Of a stretch of DNA of 64,000 bases, positions 27,282-35,840 are shown in pieces. The DNA is from Bacillus kexueae (GTDB taxonomy: Bacteria > Bacillota > Bacilli > Bacillales > Aeribacillaceae). How positions within the stretch are numbered: position 1 is the first letter of the stretch; the number at the start of each line of letters is the position of its first letter. The translations under genes were made by a program, and so were the position numbers. The stretch is from the NCBI RefSeq assembly GCF_022809095.1, contig NZ_JALAZE010000004.1, positions 124,001 through 188,000 of the forward strand. Direction: 5' to 3'. The notes under the pieces were generated by a model. It searched no databases. It saw only the letters and a list, made by a program, of their open reading frames with translations, and had not been told where the DNA came from.

Positions 27282-27968
27282 TTACATCCATTGATAGAGG
27301 TTAACCGGACGTCCAACTTGACCATACTCTATCGTGACAATAACCTTCTTTTGTTTCACTAAAAACTCCAAATACCTTCTTGCTGTTACTCTCGCAATTC
27401 CGACTCCATCAGCTACCTCTTCGGCTGATAGTGGCGAATTCTTCCCTTCAATAAAAGAAGAAACAGTTTGTAACGTTTGGGGGTTTAATCCCTTTGGCAA
27501 ATGGTTACCGTATGATGGATGTTGTTGATTTTTTCCTAATACCATTTGATCGATATCATGTTGAACAAGCTGGTCCTTTGTTAAATTCATTTTATACGCT
27601 CTGTACTTCTCAAGTGATTGTTTTAACCGTTCAAATTTGAATGGTTTCACTATATAATCGATGACCCCCAGCCGAAACATTTGCTTAACAGTATCTGGAT
27701 CATTAGCAGCTGTAATTGCAATCACGTCGATATCCACATTCTCCATTCTCAGTTTAGATAATGTCTCCAATCCATCTTGATTGGGCATATAAATATCTAG
27801 CAATAGTAAATCCGGATTCGTCTCTACAATTTTTTCGAACCCTTCATTCCCCGTCCTTGCTAATGAGCATACTTGAAATGAAGGTATTTTTTCGATAAAT
27901 AATTTGTTTACCTCCTGAACCATTGGATCATCTTCTATTAGCATTACTCTGATTGTTTCATTCATCAT
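27282..27968 (-). CDS. Response regulator, DcuR/CitT/DctR family
   Basis: A 228-residue regulator with a receiver domain (1-120; phospho-acceptor Asp in 'LLLLDIYMPNQDGLE', near residue 57; Lys in 'YIVKPFKFERL') and a C-terminal winged-helix of the CitB type ('LSAEEVADGVGIARVTARRY', then 'GRPVNLYQW'). It probably activates the TRAP operon next to it when phosphorylated by the kinase at 27958. The gene overlaps the kinase gene by 11 bp, so the two are made together. Homologues B. subtilis DctR and CitT respond to C4-dicarboxylates or citrate. Confidence 0.88.
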   Translation of the reverse strand: MMNETIRVMLIEDDPMVQEVNKLFIEKIPSFQVCSLARTGNEGFEKIVETNPDLLLLDIYMPNQDGLETLSKLRMENVDIDVIAITAANDPDTVKQMFRLGVIDYIVKPFKFERLKQSLEKYRAYKMNLTKDQLVQHDIDQMVLGKNQQHPSYGNHLPKGLNPQTLQTVSSFIEGKNSPLSAEEVADGVGIARVTARRYLEFLVKQKKVIVTIEYGQVGRPVNLYQWM

Positions 27969-29556
27969 GCATTCCTCCGGTCATTGGAATAACTACTTTC
28001 ACAACAGTCCCCTCACCTAAAGAAGATTGTATGGTAATAGAACCATTCGCCTTCTCCACTGTGTTCTTTATTAAGTGAAGTCCTAGCCCTGACCCTTCAT
28101 TGCCTTTCGTCGTAAAACCTTTTTGGTAAACTGCCTGTAAATCTTCGTCACGTATTCCGATACCGTTATCTTGAACGATTAAAGTTAAATTCTCCCTTTC
28201 TGTTATGGATACATCCACGACCTTCGATTTGTAAGTGCTCTTTTGTACAGCATATAAAGCATTCTCTAGTAAATTGCCGATTACAACGACTAAATCATGT
28301 TCATCTACTAAAGGGGGCAAGGAATGAAGTGAACTATCCGGATGAATGGATACTTTTACATCCATTTCTTTTCCACGTCGTATTTTTCCTAAAAGTAGCC
28401 CTGAAACACTCTCGTAACTGATACGCTTTGTTAAAAAAGAGACTAAGTTCATGTTTTCTTCTGTCGAATGGAAGATATATTGTAGTGCCTTCTCTTTTTC
28501 ATCTAGTTGAATCAGTCCTGCAATTGTATGTAATCGATTTTGATGCTCATGATTTTGAACGCGAAGAGCTTCGACAAACCCTTTAACACCTGTTAATTCT
28601 TCTGCTACTTTTGTGATTTCAGTCCGATCTTGAAAAATAGCGACATTTCCAACGATGCGGCCGTTTACCTTTATTGAAACTTTGGAAACAAAAATAACTT
28701 TATGGTTAATCCTTACTTCCTCATTAAAAACATCCTCTTTTTGACAAAGAATATGAACAAGTCGAGAATCATGTAAAATTTCATTAATTCCCTTCCCTTC
28801 CAATTCCCCATCCACAGCTAAAAGCTCTTTAGCTTTTTCATTAAACACGGTTATTTGATTCAAGGAATTAACGGCAATAATCCCTTCATTGATCGCTTGA
28901 AACACTGCCGTTCGTTCTACTAATAGCTTGCCAATTTCATAAGGCTCCAAATTGAACGTGTCTTCTTTTATTTTCCTCGCTAATAGCCAAGAGCCGATGA
29001 TGCCAAACAAAGAAACGAGACCTGTTGTAATCATTAATTCGTTTTTAATACTGTTGATAATTTCAGCAACTGACGGCATCAACATTCCTACAATCACAAC
29101 ACCAACTTGCCTTTGATCCCCGTCCATTATCGGAACAAATCCTCGAATGGCAATCCCTTTTTCACCTTTCGCTTTACTCACATAACTGTGTTCCGCAAAC
29201 GCAGGTCCTTCGTCCTTTCCAGAAGATACAGTTCCTAGTTGCTTAGGGGATGGGTGCGAATAACGAATTCGATTCATATTAAGGACGACGATATAATCCG
29301 AACCATTTACCGTTCTTATTTGTTCGACAACTGGCTGGATTTCCTTCCATCCTTCTGGTTCGTGAATTTGCTCTTGAACAATCGGTAATTGTGCAACCGT
29401 TCTTGCCATAACTAAAGCTTGATTCCCTAATTCATTTTCTTTTATACCAATGGCCTTTCCTATGAAAATAACTGTAGCAATTAATAGAGTAAAAGCTACT
29501 ACTCCGAAGGATAAAAGTGTCATTTTCCATTGAATTGGAATATGATGTCGTTTCAT
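27958..29556 (-). CDS. Sensor histidine kinase, DcuS/CitA/DctS family
   Basis: A 532-residue membrane kinase. Two membrane segments (about 12-35 and 165-190) enclose an extracytoplasmic Cache/PDC-like sensor. A PAS domain (about 205-310), a SpoOB-like dimerisation region with the phospho-His in 'QNHEHQNRLHTIAGLIQLD' (near 335) and a HATPase ('VVIGNLLENALYAV', 'DNGIGIRDEDL', 'GSGLGLHLIK') follow. ATG 29556 has GGAAGG 8 bases upstream; the frame extends 13 codons further to 29595 without such a site. Divergent from the DctB-like binding protein at 29637, which in B. subtilis works as co-sensor for this kinase type. Confidence 0.88.
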   Translation of the reverse strand: MKRHHIPIQWKMTLLSFGVVAFTLLIATVIFIGKAIGIKENELGNQALVMARTVAQLPIVQEQIHEPEGWKEIQPVVEQIRTVNGSDYIVVLNMNRIRYSHPSPKQLGTVSSGKDEGPAFAEHSYVSKAKGEKGIAIRGFVPIMDGDQRQVGVVIVGMLMPSVAEIINSIKNELMITTGLVSLFGIIGSWLLARKIKEDTFNLEPYEIGKLLVERTAVFQAINEGIIAVNSLNQITVFNEKAKELLAVDGELEGKGINEILHDSRLVHILCQKEDVFNEEVRINHKVIFVSKVSIKVNGRIVGNVAIFQDRTEITKVAEELTGVKGFVEALRVQNHEHQNRLHTIAGLIQLDEKEKALQYIFHSTEENMNLVSFLTKRISYESVSGLLLGKIRRGKEMDVKVSIHPDSSLHSLPPLVDEHDLVVVIGNLLENALYAVQKSTYKSKVVDVSITERENLTLIVQDNGIGIRDEDLQAVYQKGFTTKGNEGSGLGLHLIKNTVEKANGSITIQSSLGEGTVVKVVIPMTGGMHDE

Positions 29557-29636
29557 CACCATAACCTTCCCTTCATTCCCTCCATATTGTACCATGAAAG
29601 AAACGAATGTTCCGAAAATTCAGAGGGTGGATTGTG

Positions 29637-30680
29637 ATGAAAAAACTCGTATTAATCAGTTTAATCGTTTGTTCAGGTGTGTTAGCAGCCTATTCAATTG
29701 GCTTTCAACATACTAAAGTTGTTGAATATGATGACGAACAAGAAAAATTAGATGATCAAATTGTTATTAAAGTTAGTCACGTAACAGCTGAAAACACGCC
29801 AAAAGGTAGAGCCATAAGATACTTTAAAAATCTCGTGGAGCTTAAATCTAATAACAGAATAAAAGTTGAGATTTACTCTAACGGCTCTCTGTACTCAGAT
29901 ATTAACGAATGGGAAGCGTTGAAAACGAATCGCGTTCAAATGATCATTCCAGCTACCTCAAAAGTTACGCCTTACGTTCCCGAGTTTGCGATATTTGACT
30001 TGCCGTTTGCCTTCAACAATTATCATGAGGTCCAAGAAGCATTTGAAGGAAATATAGGAAAGACTTTAAAGGAAGAGCTAGAGGAAAAAGAAAATGTCAA
30101 AACGTTCTCTTTCTGGTATAACGGTTTTAAGCAGTTCTCAAATTCAAAGCACCCCATCAAGAATCCCTCAGATTTTAAAAAGCTTCATTTTCGAAGTATG
30201 CCTAGTGAGCTAGTAAAAGATCAATTTGAATGGCTAGGGGCTTCCGTGAGTTTTATCCCTTTTAATAGAATCTATGAAAATCTTGAAGTGGGTTTTATCG
30301 ATGGGCAAGAAAACACCGTATCGAATTTTCAAACTAAAAAAATGTATCAACACCAACCTTACTTAACCATTAGCAACCATTCCTATTTAGGGTACATCGT
30401 CATTATGAACAAAGATTTTTGGGACGAACTGCCCGAGGATGCAAAAGAAATCATTGAACAGTCGATGACTCAAACAACCACTTGGTCTCGTCTCCATTCA
30501 ATCGAAATAAATGATGAAGCGTTAAGACAAATTAAGAAAAATACAGATGTCGAAGTAGTTACTTTGTTAAAAGAGGAAAGAGCCCTGTTTAAAAAAGCAT
30601 TACAGCCTCTTTATCATCAATACGCAGAAAAAATTGGTGAGGACTTACTGGAAGAGCTCGACGTCATAACTGGTAAATAG
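29637..30680 (+). CDS. DctP-type extracytoplasmic binding protein, DctB-like co-sensor
   Basis: A 347-residue periplasmic-type binding protein of the TRAP DctP family with an N-terminal membrane anchor (residues 3-20, no lipobox). Landmarks are 'IVIKVSHVTAENTPKGRAIR', 'LPFAFNNYHEV' and 'DGQENTVSNFQTKKMYQHQPY', the last being the ligand-arginine neighbourhood of DctP proteins. No DctQM-type permease is nearby; the permease at 23013 belongs with the TAXI protein. This, and its position divergent from the DctS-like kinase, suggests it presents ligand to the kinase, as described for B. subtilis DctB. ATG 29637 follows AGAGGGTGG. A hairpin ends the gene. Confidence 0.82.
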   Translation: MKKLVLISLIVCSGVLAAYSIGFQHTKVVEYDDEQEKLDDQIVIKVSHVTAENTPKGRAIRYFKNLVELKSNNRIKVEIYSNGSLYSDINEWEALKTNRVQMIIPATSKVTPYVPEFAIFDLPFAFNNYHEVQEAFEGNIGKTLKEELEEKENVKTFSFWYNGFKQFSNSKHPIKNPSDFKKLHFRSMPSELVKDQFEWLGASVSFIPFNRIYENLEVGFIDGQENTVSNFQTKKMYQHQPYLTISNHSYLGYIVIMNKDFWDELPEDAKEIIEQSMTQTTTWSRLHSIEINDEALRQIKKNTDVEVVTLLKEERALFKKALQPLYHQYAEKIGEDLLEELDVITGK

Positions 30681-30692
30681 CCAGTTTTTTTT
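30668..30692 (+). terminator. Terminator of the DctB-like gene
   Basis: AACTGG / CCAGTT stem followed by T8; the loop contains the stop codon. Confidence 0.75.
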
Positions 30693-30706
30693 ATGGTATA
30701 AATCAT

Positions 30707-30735
30707 TTGACTCCCGAAATAAATTTCATTAGAAT
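30707..30735 (+). promoter_or_regulatory. Sigma-A promoter of the TetR-MFS operon
   Basis: TTGACT, 17-base spacer, TAGAAT. Well placed for transcription start at about 30742. Confidence 0.65.
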
Positions 30736-30740
30736 ACAAA

Positions 30741-30774
30741 TGACCACTCGGTTTTGTTTATGACTCAATGGTCA
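30741..30774 (+). promoter_or_regulatory. Candidate TetR operator pair
   Basis: TGACCACTCGGT at the predicted start of transcription and the dyad TGACTCAATGGTCA 20 bases later, both upstream of the TTG start of the TetR gene. The likely target of autorepression. Confidence 0.45.
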
Positions 30775-30799
30775 AGTCTGCAGTTTGGAGGTCAATTCA

Positions 30800-31690
30800 T
30801 TGGAATCCAAGAAACAACTTATTTTAGAAGTCGCCTTAAGTTCCTTTTCACAAAAAGGGTATTATAGTACTTCTGTTCAAGAGATTGCCAGTCAATGTGG
30901 CATATCGAAAGGCTCTTTATACAAATATTTTTCTTCGAAGGAAGAGTTGTTTATCGAGATTTGCGAGTACAATCAAAATCAGTTGTTTGAGAAATTCGCT
31001 TCGTTAGATGATCAACGCTTTACAACTCCAAAAGAGTGGCTGCAAAAACATATTGAAGTTCAAATGGAGGATTTTCTCCAGAAAAAAGATTTCATTCTCA
31101 TGCAGTTCAAAGAAATGCCTTTTCATGAAAATGAACAACTGAAGAAGCTGAAAGTTCGTATGCGATCACGCATCATGCAGTGGCAGTATAAACAGTTGAT
31201 AAAAGCGTATGGCCCGCACGTAGAACCCGTTATTTGGGATACAATCATGATGATGCAAGGGATGATTAAAGAGTATCTCTTCCTCATTATGAATACTAAA
31301 CAGTACGACCTCGTACGCGACTCATCTCGATTTATTGCGAATCGGATTGACGACTTTATCCATCAAAGGGAAACAAAAAAGGAACCACCTGTCATCACAA
31401 AATCCATCATTTCAAAAGAAATATTATTTGAACATACAGAATGGGAGGATACGGTGTCTTCCATTTTGGAAGAGATTCAGCTTAAAGTGGACGCTTTTTC
31501 AAATGAATCGCTGAAAGAAGAATACCTCTCGGTTCTCACCTACCTTAAAGAGGAACTTGAGAATGAAAAACCTAGAAAATACTTACTAGAAGCACTTTTA
31601 TCATACTTAGAAAAAGAAGAACAGCTAATCGTTTTGATTAAAAAAGCGCGAATGCTAATACAACAGGAGGTAACAAAATGGAACATTTAG
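30800..31690 (+). CDS. TetR-family transcriptional repressor
   Basis: A 296-residue regulator, longer than the usual 190-220. The N-terminal helix-turn-helix (about residues 5-50, 'TSVQEIASQCGISKGSLYKY') is typical; the C-terminal ligand domain is extended by about 80 residues of predicted helix. The TTG at 30800 is 7 bases after GGAGGT; an in-frame TTG at 30785 precedes that site and is rejected. It overlaps the start of the MFS exporter by 13 bp, so it probably represses its own operon and responds to compounds the pump exports. Confidence 0.85.
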   Translation: MESKKQLILEVALSSFSQKGYYSTSVQEIASQCGISKGSLYKYFSSKEELFIEICEYNQNQLFEKFASLDDQRFTTPKEWLQKHIEVQMEDFLQKKDFILMQFKEMPFHENEQLKKLKVRMRSRIMQWQYKQLIKAYGPHVEPVIWDTIMMMQGMIKEYLFLIMNTKQYDLVRDSSRFIANRIDDFIHQRETKKEPPVITKSIISKEILFEHTEWEDTVSSILEEIQLKVDAFSNESLKEEYLSVLTYLKEELENEKPRKYLLEALLSYLEKEEQLIVLIKKARMLIQQEVTKWNI

Positions 31691-33270
31691 AACAGCGCCA
31701 AAAAGTGATGATTATGATTGCTGTCATGGCAGCAATGTTTTTCGCAGCCGTAAATATGACCATCGTAGGGACTGCTTTACCGAAAATCATCGCGGAAATT
31801 GGCGGAATGGATTATTTCGATTGGGTATTTACAATATACATGTTGACTTCAACAATTACGGCGATGCTTGTCGGAAAACTTTCAGATATTTATGGGCGTA
31901 AAATCTTCATTTTAATAGGAATCGGAATTTTCACATTGGGCGCCTTTTTAAGCGGATTATCAAATGATATTATCGACCTTATTCTTTATCGAGGAATTCA
32001 AGGATTCGGAGCAGGAATGATTATGTCGGCTGCATTTACGACGGTTGGAGATTTGTTTTCACCGCGTGAAAGAGGCCGTTGGCAAGGATTGCTTGGGGGC
32101 GTATTTGGATTATCCAGTTTATTCGGTCCGACTTTAGGTGGCTATATTGTCGACAACTTTGATTGGCATTGGGTATTTTGGGTATTCCTTCCAATCGGTA
32201 TCATCGCCTTCGTTCTTATTTTAAAACTGTACCCATCTCAAGAAGTGAAAGAAAAAGAGCCTGTCGATTATTTAGGTTCTGCTTTACTATCCGTTATGAT
32301 CATCAGCCTTCTATTAGGATTTACTTGGGCTGGAGGACGTTATGATTGGGCATCAATTGAGATTATTGGTTTATTTTCTTTAACCGTACTATCTCTTATT
32401 ACCTTTATTTTTGTGGAATTAAAAGTGAAAAGTCCTGTTTTACCACTTTACCTATTTAAAAACGACGTGTTCACAGTTTCAAACATCGCAGGGATGCTAC
32501 TTGGAATGGGAATGTTCGGAACCATCATGTACGTTCCATTTTATGTGCAAGGCGTTCAAGGTCAGTCTGCAACCGTATCTGGTCTTGTCGAAATGGTCAT
32601 GACCATCTCAATGGTTATCTCGAGTATCATTGTCGGTAACTTAATAACAAAGACGGGGAAATATAAACGTTTTGCGTTAATTGGCTTTATCATTATGTCT
32701 GTTGGGTTATTTCTAAATACAACACTTGAAGTGGAGTCCTCATTAACGAAATTACTTTTACAGCTTGTAATCATCGGTATCGGCTTAGGAATGAATATGC
32801 CTGTGTTTAACATTACTGTTCAAAACGCTGTCGAGCACAAATTTTTAGGCGTCGCAACATCTGCTATGCAGACGTTCCGTCAAATTGGTGGAACAATCGG
32901 AGTAGCCATCTTCGGCTCGGTAATGGGTAGCCGTATGGAGGAGGAATTAAAAGCTGCTCAACCGAACAATATGCCAGAACCAACACCTGAATTGGCTGAA
33001 TCCTTATCCCAGTTACAAGACCCCCAAATTTTAATGAGTCCGACTCAATTAGAATCGATTCGCTCAAGCCTTCCGAGTGAAATGAGCGTCTTTTTCGATC
33101 AGTTCATTTCGCTGTTAAAGACCGCTCTCAATACATCTTTGACGAGTGTGTTTGCCGTCGGTGCTGGGGTTGTCGCTTTAGCGTTCATTACCACATTATT
33201 TTTACGAGAAGTTCCTTTACGTACATCCAATCAAGATACTGATAAAAAAGAACAATTGGCCGCAAAATAA
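31678..33270 (+). CDS. MFS multidrug efflux pump, DHA2 family (EmrB/QacA-like)
   Basis: A 530-residue proton-driven exporter with 14 predicted membrane segments. 'MTIVGTALPKI' in segment 1 (near residue 22), 'GKLSDIYGRKIFI' (loop 2-3, near 68) and 'GFGAGMIMSAAFTTVGDLFSPRERGRWQG' region (motif C and loop, near 108) are DHA2 landmarks. ATG 31678 follows AGGAGGTAACAAA within the TetR gene. Second gene of the TetR-MFS operon. The substrate is unknown. The gene ends at a strong bidirectional terminator. Confidence 0.9.
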   Translation: MEHLEQRQKVMIMIAVMAAMFFAAVNMTIVGTALPKIIAEIGGMDYFDWVFTIYMLTSTITAMLVGKLSDIYGRKIFILIGIGIFTLGAFLSGLSNDIIDLILYRGIQGFGAGMIMSAAFTTVGDLFSPRERGRWQGLLGGVFGLSSLFGPTLGGYIVDNFDWHWVFWVFLPIGIIAFVLILKLYPSQEVKEKEPVDYLGSALLSVMIISLLLGFTWAGGRYDWASIEIIGLFSLTVLSLITFIFVELKVKSPVLPLYLFKNDVFTVSNIAGMLLGMGMFGTIMYVPFYVQGVQGQSATVSGLVEMVMTISMVISSIIVGNLITKTGKYKRFALIGFIIMSVGLFLNTTLEVESSLTKLLLQLVIIGIGLGMNMPVFNITVQNAVEHKFLGVATSAMQTFRQIGGTIGVAIFGSVMGSRMEEELKAAQPNNMPEPTPELAESLSQLQDPQILMSPTQLESIRSSLPSEMSVFFDQFISLLKTALNTSLTSVFAVGAGVVALAFITTLFLREVPLRTSNQDTDKKEQLAAK

Positions 33271-33275
33271 GCAGA

Positions 33276-33316
33276 AAAAGCCTGTCACTTAAACATGGTG
33301 ACAGGCTTCTTTTTTA
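33276..33316. terminator. Bidirectional terminator between convergent genes
   Basis: AAGCCTGTCAC / GTGACAGGCTT with T6. It includes the last codons of the leftward membrane-protein gene. Confidence 0.8.
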
Positions 33317-33743
33317 TCATTTGTTTGCGCGTCATTAAAAAGCCAAGTACACATCCATAAATGACATGTCCCAAAAGCCAATAAATGATTGCTTCAATTG
33401 ACGTAATAGCGGGTGTTCGAGTAGATAGTGCAGTTGTTGGATATAACAAAACACCAATTATGAACGAGAGTAATACCGAACGAAACATCACCTGCTCTAC
33501 TTCCCAACGATAACGATCTGAAATAATAAGTAATATCACCGCAATTATGACAGAAATAATTAGATGGAAGAAGAATTCAACCCATTCAGGAAAGATTAAC
33601 AGTTTAAGGACCGGAATGTAATCCACATTTAACAACAACGTATATACCTTCACCTTTGTAAACTGTTCAATCAACTTAAAAAAGAGACCCAGTACTAACC
33701 CCGAAATTAAACCATTCATGATTCCTCGTCTCAATCTCGTCAT
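33285..33743 (-). CDS. Small four-helix membrane protein, unknown function
   Basis: A 152-residue hydrophobic protein with four predicted membrane segments (about 10-30, 50-75, 85-105, 118-138) and a basic C-terminus. No motif was recognised; similar small membrane proteins of Bacillus (YqhR- or YagU-like) have no known role. ATG 33743 has GGGGG 6 bases upstream and is preferred over a frame that extends 41 codons into the upstream gene. It lies 11 bp after the DUF523/DUF1722 gene, probably in the same operon. Confidence 0.6.
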   Translation of the reverse strand: MTRLRRGIMNGLISGLVLGLFFKLIEQFTKVKVYTLLLNVDYIPVLKLLIFPEWVEFFFHLIISVIIAVILLIISDRYRWEVEQVMFRSVLLSFIIGVLLYPTTALSTRTPAITSIEAIIYWLLGHVIYGCVLGFLMTRKQMIKKKPVTMFK

Positions 33744-33754
33744 TCTTTTCCCCC

Positions 33755-34726
33755 TTAGGCTAAATTCCTTCCTTTTCCTGAATCCGTTAGCTCTAATAAA
33801 GAATCTGGGTAAGGATGAAAAAATGTTTGCTTCAGTAAGTAATCTTGTTCGAACCGTATAGCCCAAGCATATAGCATCGTTAAAATGCTTACTTTAGGCA
33901 CTTTCCCCTGTTGAAATTGTTCAAGCATTGTTAAGAAATACGTTTTTTCTTCTCGACTTACGACTTTTTTAAAATAGCCCATAATGTGGTAAAAAACATT
34001 CACGTTGGCACCGAGTGAATACGGTCGGCTCAGCAAATCACAAAGAACCCGTTCATATTCAGATATTACTTCGTTTATCGATTGGTGTGATACATTTGCG
34101 ACAATCCTTCCAAGTTCCTTTAGCTTTCCTGGATGGAAGGCCATAAATAAATACTTATTCGTTGAATGAAATGTTATGAGATGAGCGGGTGAACCATTTG
34201 CTTTCACCTTTCGAAATGATGCAAGGGTAAACAGTTTCATTAAAAAATGATCTCGAACCGTAAAGTTTTTCAACCTACCTTCGTCTTCAATCGCTAAGTG
34301 TGAAAACTTTTCTTTTACTTGTTCACCAAATAAACCAGCCGTTTTCCCAACCGGAGACGATTTTAATTCATTTCGGTATAGTTTTGCATCAGATATAGCA
34401 CAACTTGGGGAACGATTTTTTAAAATAAATCCATCAACTGGTGGCAAAGAGGATAAAAAATGAAGGGCAAACGAGTTCATTTCTTCCGTAAACTCTAGAT
34501 TAGTAGAAGGTTGCATAAGTTTCTTCTTCTCTTCGGTTAATACGAGTCGAATCGGTGACCTTGGCGTACCTAGACCAATTTCTACTTCTGGACAAACAGG
34601 AATGATATGAACATAAGACATCAGTTTTTCAATCCAAGAATCACGAATCACCGCACCATCATAACGACAAGCTTCCAATCCTAGACACTTACTCATGACA
34701 ACAATCGGTTTTTCAAACGTCTTCAT
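33755..34726 (-). CDS. DUF523 and DUF1722 domain protein (YbgA-like)
   Basis: A 323-residue protein with an N-terminal DUF523 domain (about 8-145; Cys residues in 'MSKCLGLEACRYDG' and 'IPVCPEVEIGLGTPRSPI', and 'LKNRSPSCAI') and a C-terminal DUF1722/YbgA domain (about 185-300). The function is not known; the paired Cys positions suggest a metal or Fe-S site. In E. coli ybgA stands next to phrB. Here too a photolyase remnant and a MerR regulator are beside it, divergently placed, which indicates this was once a light-response cluster. ATG 34726 follows AGGAGG. Confidence 0.82.
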   Translation of the reverse strand: MKTFEKPIVVMSKCLGLEACRYDGAVIRDSWIEKLMSYVHIIPVCPEVEIGLGTPRSPIRLVLTEEKKKLMQPSTNLEFTEEMNSFALHFLSSLPPVDGFILKNRSPSCAISDAKLYRNELKSSPVGKTAGLFGEQVKEKFSHLAIEDEGRLKNFTVRDHFLMKLFTLASFRKVKANGSPAHLITFHSTNKYLFMAFHPGKLKELGRIVANVSHQSINEVISEYERVLCDLLSRPYSLGANVNVFYHIMGYFKKVVSREEKTYFLTMLEQFQQGKVPKVSILTMLYAWAIRFEQDYLLKQTFFHPYPDSLLELTDSGKGRNLA

Positions 34727-34786
34727 CGACTCGCCTCCTATATGTTACTTTCATTTTTATCATTAAAACTCCACCTTGTAAAATGT

Positions 34787-34817
34787 TTGTATAATCTTTA
34801 TCCGTATTGTTGTATAA
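34787..34817 (+). promoter_or_regulatory. Direct repeats upstream of the MerR remnant
   Basis: TTGTATAA occurs at 34787-34794 and 34810-34817, 23 bases apart, in the region shared with the divergent DUF523 gene. Spacing of about two helical turns suits a MerR/LitR-type regulator or tandem -10 boxes; both readings are possible. Confidence 0.35.
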
Positions 34818-34889
34818 AGTAATTCGTTGATATTTAGTATATGGAGCTCACACGATAACATGTTTGCTCGTATAAAGAGGATGATGGCT

Positions 34890-35072
34890 ATGAGTAAAAA
34901 AATAGACGAACGGACATATCATATTCAGCAAGTTTTAAACTTAACCGGACTTTCTAAGCAAGTCATTCGCAAATGGGAAGAACGGTATCAAATTGTCCAA
35001 CCACAAAGATTGGACAATGGCTATAGAATTTTATACTTCAGAAGAAGTGAACCGGTTTTGATCCAAACGTAG
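34890..35072 (+). pseudogene. Truncated MerR-family (LitR/CarH-like) regulator
   Basis: ATG 34890 follows AAAGAGG. About 50 codons encode a MerR winged helix ('TYHIQQVLNLTGLSKQVIRK', then 'WEERYQIVQPQRLDNGYRIL'), closest in style to light-responsive B12-type MerR proteins (W-E-x-R-Y). The frame then runs into unrelated sequence and stops after 60 codons; the second half of the DNA-binding domain and the whole sensor domain are missing. The sequence directly after it is the tail of a photolyase gene, so a deletion removed everything between. Confidence 0.75.
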
Positions 35073-35266
35073 ATTACATCCGAAAATGGGTCCCTGAACT
35101 TTCAAACCTTCAATCTAACTATATACATAGGCCTTGGGATACGCCGGAGGAAATTTTAAATCAAGCTCATGTCAAACTTGGAGATACCTATCCTTTTCCT
35201 ATCATTGATCATGCTTATGCTCGCGAACGCGCTCTTTGTGCCTATGAGCGGATAAAAGGTAAGTAG
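35051..35266 (+). pseudogene. C-terminal remnant of a DNA photolyase gene
   Basis: In a different frame from the MerR remnant, 71 codons encode 'FDPNVDYIRKWVPELSNL', 'YIHRPWDTPEE' and 'YPFPIIDHAYARERALCAYE', which is the typical end of deoxyribodipyrimidine photolyase (about 480 residues when intact). There is no start codon and the catalytic core is gone. It is the 3' side of the deletion that fused it to the MerR gene. Confidence 0.82.
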
Positions 35267-35292
35267 AATTCAATATTGCTGTTAAAAAGCAC

Positions 35293-35326
35293 GTAGGCCC
35301 CTGCTCTAGCTGAGAGGGGCCTAATT
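35293..35326. terminator. Hairpin between convergent units
   Basis: TAGGCCCCT / AGGGGCCTA, a 9-bp GC-rich stem between the photolyase remnant and the DinB gene. T-tracts are weak. Confidence 0.5.
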
Positions 35327-35331
35327 GTACA

Positions 35332-35820
35332 TTATTCGCCGATAACTTCTTTCATTTTAAGACCATTTTTAATTCCTTTAATACACCCATTATGTTCACT
35401 TTCATGGAATAATGAGAACAATAATAGCTCTCCTATCGTCTCAAGCTTTAATGGACCAGCTTCAAATGGTTGAGCTATTTTCTCATCTAAGCGATTTTCA
35501 AATGTCTCCTTTACACGATACATTTGTTCTTGAAGAATGTTTTTAATTTCTTCTAACGAAGGTGGCTCTTTTGTCCACTCCGAAGGGCGTGTACCTTTTT
35601 GAAATAATTCTGCATAACCTTCTGGAATGTTAACAGGTTCACCAGAGAAATGAAATACAATTTGTTCTAACGAAACATATACATGTCCCGCCTGCCATAA
35701 AAGGTGATGCGGGAACCCATCAGGTATTTCCTGAGCCATCTCTTCAGAAACATCATTTAAGTTGTGTAAAAGGACATGTCGAACGAACTCATATTGATTA
35801 AATAAAGAACGATTTTCCAT
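35332..35820 (-). CDS. DinB-family protein, last gene of the ArsR operon
   Basis: A 162-residue DinB/YfiT-superfamily four-helix bundle. Candidate metal ligands are the His in 'LLWQAGHVYV' (near 46) and the two in 'FHESEHNGCI' (near 141 and 145). It has the same length and layout as the DinB protein at 8369 but differs widely in sequence. ATG 35820, 20 bp after the AHSA1 gene. Operons of ArsR, AHSA1 and DinB genes are common in Bacillus; the biochemical role is unknown. Confidence 0.8.
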   Translation of the reverse strand: MENRSLFNQYEFVRHVLLHNLNDVSEEMAQEIPDGFPHHLLWQAGHVYVSLEQIVFHFSGEPVNIPEGYAELFQKGTRPSEWTKEPPSLEEIKNILQEQMYRVKETFENRLDEKIAQPFEAGPLKLETIGELLLFSLFHESEHNGCIKGIKNGLKMKEVIGE

Positions 35821-35840
35821 CTTTCATTTCCCCCAATCCA

